A DNA stretch of 64,000 nt from Gorsachius magnificus (lineage: Eukaryota > Chordata > Aves > Pelecaniformes > Ardeidae). Where the stretch lies: assembly GCA_034008185.1 (NCBI GenBank), contig CM067082.1, forward strand, positions 10,958,984 through 11,022,983, written 5' to 3'. Shown here one piece after another: positions 32,837-44,000 of the stretch. Position numbers and translations under genes: made by a program. Each line of letters starts with the position of its first letter. Position 1 is the stretch's first letter. Under the pieces are notes generated by a model that saw only the letters and a list, made by a program, of their open reading frames with translations, had not been told where the DNA came from and made no database searches.

Positions 32837-35800
32837 TATGTGTTTTATATCTCATTGAGACGTTATCCTGACCTAAGTGAGGCAATCTGTAAAATAACAT
32901 TAGTATTAGGTGTCACATTATGACTACATTGCAGTGATTTGCATCTCTCCAATCTGAGACAATCCGGAGGATTTTCCTGCTCTGACAAAACAAATACAGC
33001 CTCAGTATTCATAAAATGTTAGACACTAAAATAAAGTTGAGTAATCTTTTAACTGTAAACAATGTGGTCATGGGATTCTGTGTGATAAGAGCGGGGAAGG
33101 GCAATAAGGATTCACATCCGTGTTATGCATGCTTGCTATCGTATACGTGGCCAGAGGAAGGAAGTTATGCATGGATCACTGCTCAGTGGCTCCAATTCAG
33201 GAATATATAAAAAAATGCACATGTGAACTGTAAACACTACTACTTCTGTCAGCCTTAATTTGAATTTTCTCAGTGATGCCTCCTATTGTGTCTATATAAT
33301 TTATGCCTAATCCCTCTACATAATCAGCATGTACCTAAGAGGATACATCTCACAGATAGAGTAACCATGATTCTAACCATCTGGTAGAGGGCATTACATG
33401 TCTATGTATGTGCCTGTATGCTTTGTGACTGTAGGTTTCTGTGTAGGTGTATATTACTTCATTCCCTCATCTGCTGTAGAACTGAAGGTACTTTAGAGAT
33501 CTGGTAACCTTCAATTCATGCCATTTAAAACTGAATACAGCCCAACAAAATAATATAGGAAATCATGCAGCACTGGAAGAAGAGGGACAGGCTGGCTGCA
33601 TTCTTTATATTCATTAAGATGCTTCTGTTCCAGGCTTCAAAAATGTAGATAGGATGAGCTCTCAGAGCAGTCAATGAGAGTTGAACTACACGCAGGGTCG
33701 AAATAAAGGTCTATGTAGCTCAGCATCCCACTCTTGGCCATGTTGTGCTCCGGATAGGACAAGGAGGATATTCTTGGGACCGTGCAAGAGGAGAAACTCC
33801 TTAGAAGAAGGGAATCGTTCACTAACTCAGTCTTTTATGTGGTGCTTGCTGAAGGAATTAGTACAGGTCGTTTTGGGGTAAGGCATAGAAGGAAATAAAG
33901 GGAGATGTCCAGGTAGGGTCCCTCCTCAAAGTAGACCTGCTCAGCTACTTCATTTCTTCATCACATTCCTTCTCAGAACTTTCCTTGCCTACTAGTTTCC
34001 AAGACCACAGTCTCTTTGTTCTTGCACTTCTGAGTCTTGACTTACTTTGTCCTCTGCCCCTTGGGATACAGGACTGTTGTTTTATTCTCATTGTACAGTG
34101 CTTCTGATTAAAGAATGACTAGACAAGGTATCCTCTAATGCCCTTTTTTCTTTCCTTGTCTCTGCCTGACAACTCAGATACTCTGAGAGGCCTGGAGGTG
34201 AGAGTAGTCTCCTGGTCCTCCTGAAGCTTCCTGGACCTGGTCCCTTCCAGCCTGAACTACTCCCTGATTTTGTGCATATTTCAGGGCTAGATCCACTGAG
34301 GTGAGAGAAGCAATTAGCTGTATCTTGCCCTGGTTTCTGCACCTCAGGACCACTCTAGCTTGTGATGAAGCACAGTCTCATCACGTCATGCCAGAGTCTA
34401 CCATGTGGTTGCTTACATCTGCTCAAATTAACATAAGGTTGGGTTCAGTTGGCCAAACACTGACACCAGCTGTATTTAGTTCTCACAACCTTGGCAGGTG
34501 CAGTAATTCAGTGAGGTTAACCACCAGTTAAAGGGATGCAGAAACCACTTCTCATGTTTCAAGCTATTGTATTTTCTGTGGTAGGAAATGTCCCTTCTAT
34601 CTATATGGCTATTGATCATATCATTAAAACGTAACAGTGGGTGGAAACTAGAGCGATGTGAAAGTATCAACAGTTTTATTTCCCAGAGGTATTATCAAAA
34701 AATACCACCTCCTATGCCCTCTTCAACAGGTTTGTATTCAGGTGAACCCAGTATTTCTAAATTTAAAAAGAAAATGTATAAAAACTACTATGCATTGAAT
34801 TCTGTGCTTTTTTTTCAGGCACAAATTTAGCAAGGATGAAAGCTAATCAGAGTAACTTGAAACCAGCTCAGGTATCTATTGTTTTTGCAAGTGCTGGACA
34901 AAGTTTTAGATCAGGAATGAAGTAAAAAGCCAACCCAAACAGCTCTATTCCATCATAATAATAGCAGGTATGCGCAGGGAATCCTGAGCACGAACACTGC
35001 ATTTTTCATCCCAGTTGTCCTTACTGGATATTTCCTATTCGAAGAGGAGCCTTTGATTCTTACGCTTCATCATTCCTTTACAATTGATTCCAAAACACGT
35101 AAAATTCTCGCTAGAGTTGACATTTGGCAGAAACGAGCCTGATCCACAGACCACTGCGCTGTTGGGAAAGCCTATCTCATTGGCTCGAAGCCTCTGGAGG
35201 TGACATACTGAGACCAGTGTATAAACTCACCATTTAGCTCCTTGACCATGAGTGTTTCACTGAGCTCCCTCAGTTGGCCTCACCTCCTTTTTCCTACTCT
35301 TGCTAGGGGAGATCTACCCTATTGCCTCTGGGTACAGCACTTTGCATAGCAGTGTCTTATAATGTCGTGCTACGTAGGTAGAGCATCACTCATGTGGTCT
35401 GACCAACAGCCCTTTGGCTGGATTCATAAGTTCTATGGTGTGCAGCTTTCCCAAGTTATCTTACATCTGATTTATTTTTAATTGTCTTTTTTGCAGAAAT
35501 TTGCCATATTCAATTTCTGAAGTTTTGATTAAACAATTTGATAAATTTCTAAAGGCTACTAATTGCTAATTAACCCAGCATGGGAAGAGTCCTGGAGAAA
35601 CGTGTGCTGTATGTCCCCATAGGTGCCAGAGCTCTCACAGGGTTCACACAGTTTGCTCACTAAAACCAGTCCTATGAATCTTCATTAAGCCAGAAATTAT
35701 AGGCACTATCACAGCCCTAATTCTGGCTTTTCACATTCGTATCTGAGATTGTGCATAGCAAAGATACCACTTCATTTCCAAATAATTTACAAAGGGTGTA

Positions 35801-36190
35801 TTTTTCCCCACTGAGAAGTTCCATTGTAACAGCAATCAGCAATTCAGAGCTTTCAATTAAACATTGTGCCATTTATATGGCAGTAAAAATGAAATGGTAG
35901 AACAGAATGGGAAGGAATCTAAAAACAGGTGCAATTACACTCATTTTTATTTCAGACTCTTAAATTTTAATGCCTTTTACAGGCACATGAATAAATGAAT
36001 TATGCAGGATTCACAACTGTTGGGAATTAATTCATACTGTTCCAGAAAGCTCTAGTTCAGCAGAGGTAGCAAAGGGAATAATAGGTTCTAAAGGTACCAG
36101 CTGTTGGCCATGGTTCTTCCAGTGATTCCAGGTACACGCCAGCAAGTTGCAGCACCTGCTGTGTGGCTAGGGATCAGGGAAGGAGAGCGA
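32837..36190. other. Non-coding unique DNA, conserved-element-like in part
   Basis: No gene recognised. The stretch 35460-35900 is repeat-free and AT-rich with homeodomain-type cores (CTAATTGCTAATTAAC). It resembles conserved non-coding sequence by composition only. The frames 33016-33210, 33681-33881 and 34088-34342 show no family signature. Confidence 0.5.
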
Positions 36191-36945
36191 TCATAGAATC
36201 ATAGAATCATAGAATCACCTCGGTTGGAAAAGACCTTTAAGATCATCGAGTCCAACCATTAACCTAGCACTGCCATCCCACCACTAAACCATGTCCCTAA
36301 GCACCTCATCTATCCTTCTTTTAAAGACCTCCAGGGATGAGGACTCCACCACCTCCCTGGGCAGCCCATTCCAGAGCCTGACAACCCTCTCGGTGAAGAA
36401 GTTTTTCCTAATGTCTAGCCTAAACCTGCCCTGGCGCAGCTTCAAGCCATTCCCCCTCGTCCTATCATCTGTTACCAGGGAGAAGAGGCCGACCCCCACC
36501 TCGCTACACCCTCCTTTAAGGCAGTTGTAGAGGGCGATCAGGTCTCCCCTCAGCCTCCTCTTCTCCAGACTAAACAACCCCAGGTCCCTCAGCCGCTCCT
36601 CGTATGACTTGTGTTCCAGACCCCTCACCAGCTTGGTTGCTCTCCTCTGGACATGTTCCAGCAATGCAACATCTTTCTTGTAGTGAGGGGCCCAAAACTG
36701 AACACAGGAGTCGAGGTGCGGCCTCACCAGCACCGAGTACAGGGGCACGATCACTTCCCTACTCCTGCTGGCCACACTATTCCTGATACAGGCCAGGATG
36801 CCATTGGCCTTCTTGGCCACCTGGGCACACTGCTGGCTCATATTCAGCCGTCTGTCAATCAGTACCCCCAGGTCTTTTTCCACCAGGCAGCTTTCCCACC
36901 ATATCCTGACAAAATCACTTCCTACCAATATCATCATTCCTACCA
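36191..36945 (-). mobile_element. CR1 LINE, type B, 5'-truncated, long open ORF2 end
   Basis: The plus-strand reading starts with three copies of the reverse-complement octamer (ATAGAATC) and GACCTTTAAGATCATCGAG. Read on the minus strand it holds the complete C-terminal region of ORF2 in one open frame plus the 3' UTR. The 5' boundary is uncertain (36905-36945) because the outermost codons do not resemble other copies. It abuts a plus-strand CR1 at 36947, forming a head-to-head pair with both 3' tails outward. Confidence 0.94.
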
Positions 36946-36946
36946 T
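36284..36946 (-). pseudogene. CR1 ORF2 C-terminal region, 220 codons, open
   Basis: This is the longest open frame in the window. From about residue 20 it shows CR1 ORF2 blocks in order: [93 protein letters not shown] and [16 protein letters not shown]. It ends at the family's natural stop after LRDMV. The first 15-20 residues are probably flanking DNA read through. Reverse transcriptase motifs A and C lie upstream in the full element and are absent here. The fragment therefore has no enzymatic function. Its lack of stops suggests a relatively recent insertion. Confidence 0.93.
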
Positions 36947-37105
36947 ATCCTATGAGGACAGGCTGAGAGACTTGGGGCTGTTCAGCCTGGAGAAGAGAAG
37001 GCTGGGGGGAGACTTGATTGTGGCCTTTCAATACTTAAACAGGGCCTATAGGTAAAATGGGGACAATCTTTTTAGCAGGGCCAGCTGTGATTCTATGATT
37101 CTATT
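36947..37105 (+). mobile_element. CR1 LINE, type A, internally deleted
   Basis: It begins at TCCTATGAGGACAGGCTGAG and follows the type A coding sequence to GGGCCAGCTGTGA. It then jumps directly to TTCTATGATTCTATT, the 3' terminal octamers. Roughly 260 bp present in the 14208-14704 copy (the C-terminal coding end and the whole 3' UTR with its hairpin) are missing. The three bases TGA are shared at both edges of the gap, a microhomology signature. Confidence 0.92.
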
Positions 37106-40100
37106 GCTGGCTTACTTTCCATGGAGAACCGTGGTGCCTCTTAATATTAGGCACACTCCCGCCATTCTCAACTGCTATTGACAATATAAGTTGCTTTTTC
37201 TTGACAGGTCCCATACTTGTGACCTCAGTAACTGTCATTATTAGCTCAGTTGCCTCATGAAGATCCAAACACTGATTTGCAGATAGATTCACACTGTATC
37301 TTGGGACCATTTAATTTAGGCTTGCCTTGTGGGTTGCAAATTTCCTTTGATTCAAGGCCATTTACACCTAATGGGATATACACTTGCTAACCGTAATTCT
37401 GGAGCTGAGGCTGCTGCTGTGGTCAATGGAAGTTTGAAGATTCCTGTGAGGATCTTAGAGACTTAAATGTCTGAAGTCTGCTGACATGTATACTCTTCCT
37501 TTATCTCTCTGAGGTAAAGGATGTGTCTGAAATCTCAGCTCCAAAAAGAAGCACTGATTTGATTAAAACAAGCTCCTTATTTCTCTTATAAAGGTCTAGT
37601 ATGTCCATGAAAGAACAGGAATAAGGTTTGACCTGGGTTATTTTATTGTTTAGGCAGGAATTCAAACCTCTACAAATTCTAGGGAACATCGGCTGCTGAT
37701 CTGAATCATACCAAGCCCTTTTTGCCATGTTTTGAGTAGCATGTAGTCTCACCAGTCAATAGAAATGGAAGAAACTGAGAAGCTCACTTGGGATTTTCTG
37801 CACCTTGCAAAACTAGGAGCTTATTACACCATTGCTCCCTACCAGATCCTGCAAAGAGCTGCAAATGCCCCTACTGCCTTTCTCCAGCACTTCTTCTCCA
37901 AAGTGGGCCAGGGGTTGTCAATGGAAAAAACCTATTTTCCAGATGTGTTTGCAGCACATCATGTATTCAGGTATCTTTTCTCAGGTGTGAAATAGCACAT
38001 AAGGTCAGATGGCCACAACAGTAGTTTGCAATGTGAGTCTTGTACCAGACATGAGGTGCTGCTAGGCGTCTCTTGCTCAGCAGCCATCACCCTCCAATTC
38101 CGTCGTACCCTCCACATGCATCTGAAGGTTGGCTCACAGTGAATGTCTGACACAGTGGACATGGAACATGAGCAAGTCCATAGCATGCCCCATTAAATTT
38201 TGCCCTAGCTGCAAAAGTGAGTGAAGAGGCGACACAGACTTGCATATATAAATACAACTGATTCATGCAGATGATGGGTTCAGTATCTGGTCATCTTGTT
38301 CTATGTTAAAAGGTTCACACATGAATGAGTCGGAACAGAAACAGGAACTTTGCTGTTCAGCTTTACCTACATCCATTAAGTTAGTAGCCTTTTGGTTTCA
38401 TGATCTTGATTACAGGCTCTGGAAAATGCAGCAAAAAAACCTCCCCCTCCCTTTCCCCACCCAAGTTTTCTGCTGTGACCAACTATGGTCACAGCACTGC
38501 ATTTCTTTGTGTTAGTGTGTTTTCTTAAACCTTCATTATTATTCTTCAGGGCATTACACTGATGTCGCTGCCGCTCCCATCACATCAGGGGAAACTGGCT
38601 AGATAAAAAGGCAATCCTGTCTGTCCTCTGTCTGCACCAAAGACAACAGTTTTAGGGAGTAATTACAACATGAGGCTATTAAAATTATTGAGAGTATCAG
38701 GTTCAAACTTTGCTAACAGCAATATAACTTCACTCCCTTTTTCTATGGTGCTTTATAATTTATTCTCATTTGAGAATATCCTTGATTCTGGGGCTAGGAA
38801 CACACATGGAGTTCAGACGATTTGTCTTTGAATTAAACTTGTTGCTGCATCTCAGATAAAGAACTGAGATAGCATTAAGAGGAACAAAGAGTCCTTCCAG
38901 CACTTCCCTCCCTTCCATCCCTTGTAGTGTGATCAAAGATCCCTGAAGTGTAACAACAGTTTACAGAGGAGGGAAAGGCAAATCTTCATTGCCATCCTGC
39001 TGAGGCCTTTCCCTGATTCCAGGCTGCTTTCTGCGTGCAGTCGGTGTGATCTGTAAAGTAGGGTGCTCCCAGAAGAGTCCCAAACTCTTTGATCCCCAGC
39101 TACTATGGTTTGGCTTTTTTGACAGCCTTGCAGTCTGTGTTTGCATCCCTGGCCACAGCACAATGTGCAACCTTTAACAGGAGGCTGGCTGACACTTCAG
39201 GAGTTGTTCTCCCACTGATAAGCATTTGGTTAAGGTAAATATAAACAAGGAAGATTTTTCTTGAGTGATAAAGGATTAATGGCAGCCAGGGAGACAGCTT
39301 CATGTTGGTCATCCACTGGAAAGTATCTTCTGTTATTGCAATGGGATTGCCTGCAAGTAATTCTGCCCTCTGCCAGCTGATCTGCAGCACCTTTCTCTTT
39401 TGTCTGCATTTGCAAAGGGGATAAAAAACAAACCCTACCTTGCCCCAGAAGACAAGTTGCTCATCCGCATCAGCTCACTGTCACTCTCATCTTAGAGTTA
39501 AGTTCCTTTAGCAAAGGCATAACAAATTCTAGCTCAGACTTTCTCTTCCAGAGTCATCAGCTCCTCCCCGCCACCCATCTGCCCTGTCCGGGGAGAGCTC
39601 TGCCAGTTCTTACACAGTGAAGTGATGTGTCCAACCTACCCCAAGAAACTTGTGGGAACCCAGCACCTCTGCAAGGGTAGGTCAAGAGGAGCCCACTGCT
39701 CTTTCTTTGTCATCTGTGGGCAGGACTGGATTCCATCAGGTTAGAGACCAGGCTGTGTCATTAGCTTCACTGGGAAAGAAAAGTGCTCTAAATATAGACT
39801 GAAGACCTGCTTTGGTAAGAGAGATGAGTGTATGCCCAGCTCCAGCAACTGCTCATGTGTTTTCTGTCAAAAAGTTTCAAGTGTTACACTCCAATTAAGT
39901 ATATTTTTATAATTTCCAAGGTACAGACTTTGTGAGTCAATACCTGTGAAAATCCTTCAGCTCAATTGTATTCTGGTGTTTTTGTCACAGGGAGAAAAGT
40001 GCTTTTTTCAACCCTGAATTTCACATACGTAGATTGTTCTGGAGCTAGTTAGGAAAGATTTCTTTTTATAGCTATGTCCTCACACAGCTGACCTGCTGTC

Positions 40101-41031
40101 AGAGCCATATTATTTCTTCTAGCACATCTGAGTTACAAAGATTTTATTTATGGAAATTTATCTCCCTTCTTGATAACAGTAATTTTAAAATGTCAAACTT
40201 TTGGAAGCACTCTAAAAAAAAAGGGAAGGAGATAAAGGTAACTCTGTGGCCTGTTTAAGAATATCTCTTTCTAGAATAACAAGGTATATGAAAATAAGAA
40301 TGTAAAGAAATCTGATATACTTGGTTGGTAACTTATTGACCAGTGGTGGCACATAAGTCTCAACAAGACAATCCGTGAAATAACTGCAAAAATGTAAAAA
40401 GGAAACAAACAGCCCATTCCCACAGCTGCAAACAAAATGGGAGAAATAAGAGCGCTTTCAGTGCTCAGCCTGATCCTTGTTTGCTTTTAAATGACATGCC
40501 ACTGGGGCAGCATTGCATAAAATTGTCCTAAGACTTCCTGTAAAAGGTGGTGTATTTTTGATTCAAAACAGTTAGAAAAACACATGTCTAAATGAAAGAG
40601 TGCTTGGAGGACCAGCTGTTGAGATGACTGTGCCACTTGAAGTCTTGGAGAATATAGTGGAAAACTGTCTCAAAACTGGCAAAGAAACAAACTCAGGACT
40701 GATCTTCAAATCAGGAGTCAGCGTGCCAACAGGAGTGCAAATATGAGGGTGGGCAAGAAATTGGATGTGAAGCTACAGTCATAACAGAGAAGTAACAAAG
40801 ACCTACAAATGTGATTATTTCTGAAACATTCTGGTTCTGGTCCTTTTTTTAAGTTGGAAAATTTCACTGGGCAATGGCCACCTTACCAAGGGAGGTACTA
40901 GGAAACAAAGCCATTCAAGGAAGAGCAATCAATGGCAAAAAGAATGTGATTTCAGAGACATGTCACAGATTAATTATGTAATTATTAAAATCCACTTATT
41001 TATATAGGAAGTAATGTAAACTATTACTTAC
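37106..41031. other. Non-coding unique DNA
   Basis: No interspersed repeat seen. The only frame worth noting is 37765-37995 (+), listed separately. Others (38303-38515 +, 38933-39415 - in several frames) overlap one another and have no support. Confidence 0.55.
37765..37995 (+). CDS. Unrecognised 76-codon ORF, doubtful
   Basis: ATG in a good initiation context (GAAATGG) opens a 76-codon frame ending in TAG. The peptide is well balanced, acidic at its start (MEETEKLTWDF) and then rich in aromatic and hydrophobic residues (AYYTIAPYQILQRAA and FLQHFFSKVG), with a His-His pair near the C-terminus. I recognise no family. GT dinucleotides in donor-like context (TTCAG|GTATCT and TCTCAG|GTGTGA) occur near its end. 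An antisense frame does not overlap it strongly. It could be a first exon, a small ORF or chance; there is no promoter or downstream exon that I can tie to it. Confidence 0.18.
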   Translation: MEETEKLTWDFLHLAKLGAYYTIAPYQILQRAANAPTAFLQHFFSKVGQGLSMEKTYFPDVFAAHHVFRYLFSGVK

Positions 41032-41089
41032 CCAAAGTGTGCCATTTCCAGCCTCTAATGGACATAAGATGAAAATGTGTGACTGGAAG
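41032..41089 (-). other. Exon-like segment (unproven), 58 nt, strong splice signals
   Basis: On the minus strand a very long pyrimidine tract (CTCTCTTTCTTCTTTTCTAT, then TTGCACACAG) precedes 41089. A consensus donor TTTGG|GTAAGT follows 41032. The 58 nt continue an open frame that extends upstream to 41469, beginning with one base of a split codon and ending on a codon boundary. The part between the sites reads FQSHIFILCPLEAGNGTLW. No family recognised. The splice signals are as good as those of real exons, but length and coding signal are too small to decide. Confidence 0.25.
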
Positions 41090-44000
41090 CTGTGTGCAAA
41101 TAGAAAAGAAGAAAGAGAGAATAAATCCCTCTTTTTATGGTTTTTGAAAGTAACAGGAGACATTGAGAAAACACCTGATAGTGAAATGCTATCAGGCTGT
41201 TGACTAGTCTTGAAGGAAAATCTCTGAAAACCACAGGAGTGGGAACACTTACAGAGACTTGGAAGAAACAGCTGAAGGATTAGGCCACCCACCCCTGGCT
41301 CCTTAGCTGCCTTTAAGCACTTATCTGGTGTTTCATTCAGTAAAAGTTGGCATTTATCTTCTGGAACTGACATATAGGAAAGCACCCTCATGCAATTCTC
41401 TTTACAGTCAGGTTGTGCATTTTCACCCAAACTTTTTTTTTTGAGGGGTGTTTTTCTATTCAAACACAAATACCAGATCCTCCTAGTCCCTGTTTGAACA
41501 GCTCATGGAGATCTCCTCCTGACACACACCAACCTAACACCCAAATTTCAAAACCCTGAGGGATGATATGCACATGCATGGTGGGGAAAGGAGGGGGAGA
41601 AAGCATGCTACAGCTGTCCCTCTTGAGCTTGCAGAAAAGCAGTGCTAATAAATAGGGGGAGAAACGGGAGCGGTGTCCAGGCATTAAAATCAGAAAGTCA
41701 CCATATCGCTGGTTCAGCTGTGCTCTGCACGCCGAGGAGCTGGGAGTGCCAGCTCTGAGAGAAAGAGGCAGTGAGAGAAGGAGGCATACAGCTGATGTAG
41801 TCTGAAATAACCAGATGTGGAATTTTAAGGCATGAACAGGTGTGGACATCTCTGAATGCACTTTTGTCTGGAGATCTGCAGAGCCTGGAGATCAAAGTTA
41901 GGCTCTGGTCATGGAAGAGAGGTTTGTCTTTTGAGGAACTGGTGGAAAGCTCATTTCGTGAGTAGACAATAAGGGGATAAATGCTAGCTGGGAGGGTTCG
42001 GGTCTGAGAAAGTCAGAACAATTAGAAGTTTGTGAGGATTAAAAGCATCAGGCATCATCCTCTGCATGTTTCCTTGTTACGTTCTTTCACCTGGCTGGCT
42101 CTGATCCAGCAGACGCTTGGGTAGAGCTCCTGGTAACATAAAAGAAAGTACCTGAAATATCTCTTTGTCATATGTGCACCCACACATGTATAGGTACATA
42201 ACCTCTAGATTTAAAACTTGTCCTACTGAGAAGTGAAGAATTGCCACCAGACTTGCTTATGAGACATCAGCCTTCCCTTCATCTCTATCCAATTGCATTG
42301 TCTGTGACATGACTGAGGTTGAAAAGGGCCTCGCACATTTGTGTGCCTGCCACTAGAAACAAATAAAAAATCTGGTGGAAGGAAAACAATAGGCTTTATT
42401 TAACTCCCAGAGCCTCTTTGTTTTCCTTCTGGCCACATGCGTCAGCTCTGCTACTGTCCTGCTTTCCACCAGCTGAGTTCTCTGTAGGTCTCTTCTTGTG
42501 TGGATGATGCTTATCAGGTTCACACAGATCTTTCTGCACATGCATTCACTGGTGATTTCTGCAGGAACTTGCTTGATACGTAGTATGTTAAGGCTTTACA
42601 TTTAGTCCCACTATGATTACTATTGTTGTGATAGCATAGCATGGCTTGGCTGTGGTCTTAAGCGCTGCACAAGCACAGAGGGTAAGCCAGTCCCTGCCTA
42701 GAAGAGCTTGAAGACAGACAGACATAAATCAGCAACCACCACCACCACAACAACAAAACAATCAGAAATAGAAAGAGCAGAGATTTTTTTTTCTCCTCCT
42801 TTGCCTTCTGCAAACCACCCCTCTCATCTCCATCCAGCAATGAAGATGTGCTCCACCCTGCTTTGTCCCTGCAGAATGCTGCCCCTAGCAGAAAGGGGCC
42901 TCATGCCACATCTGCGTTGCGCAGTGAAGACAGCAGGAAAAGGCTGACCTGTCTCATTGATGTGGGTCACAACAGCAGGCATGGGCTCTAGCAGACAGTA
43001 ACGCTCAGATGCATGTCCCCCAGGAAGCCCTGCCTATGCACTCCATCAACACAGAGTGCACACAAATGAAGCTGCGCTGCTCCAGCTTTGAGCTCTGCTC
43101 AGTTATCAGTTATCAATTGTGTTATCACGGGCACAGTGGCATGCACCTACTTTTTGGAAGAGAGAAAAAGGAAAAATGGAAGAGGTTCCCCAACCTACTC
43201 TCTCCCAGGCTCGTTCATGCCCAACCCCATTCTCCCCTGAAGTAACTCCCAGCAGGACAGAACTGGGAATTCCCAGCTCTCATCCCTCTGCCATGAGACC
43301 CATAGACTAGGGATGGACAAAGCGCTGGTGCATCTGATCAGGAGTTGTTCTCCTATGTATATGGGACGATCTGCAACCTGAAGGCAACTTCCAGCTCTTA
43401 GATGGGAGGCAGTGACTCTTTTGACCTCCTCCTAGCAATGGATGAGAGTAATATGAAGACACAGAGACAGGAATAATTTAGTCTGAATTTGAGGAAGCCA
43501 GTCATTGATTACTGATGTTCATATTGCACTGAGCATAGGTTTTGCAGTCCTTGTGTTGCCATTTTCCGACATGCCATGGAGTTTTGCACTGACAGTTTTT
43601 AAACAGCATCAAAGAAGCTGTCAGAGGTGAAGCTACATGTTTTGACAGCTGTATAGTTGGCAGCCAATGCTTTAGACACCTGGGAGGACCTTGGGAGTCA
43701 GTTTGCAGCTCTAGGATAAGCACATTAAGTGGATGTATTGGCAAAGTAGCAATGTTATTAAGGATGGTGGGATTTAAACTGTCATCAGAAAACCAGTGGC
43801 TTGTACTCGGTTCTTGTTTTGCGGGCTACCTCTGAGCTGTTTTTCAGTACCTGGTGAATTCCGCAGTGGTGGAGTCCCACAGTATCATGGGGAGCATGTA
43901 GCTGGCCTGCTTCACCTTTGCCCTCAGTAATTATAAGACTGGCGTGGATTTTATACTCTTCAGCAGGTTAAAGGGTCCCATTGGAAGGGGTTCCATTTTG

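Noticed and set aside
36291..37055. Several plus-strand open frames of 60-114 codons
   Set aside because: Most are antisense to the type B CR1 ORF2; the last one crosses the junction into the plus-strand CR1.
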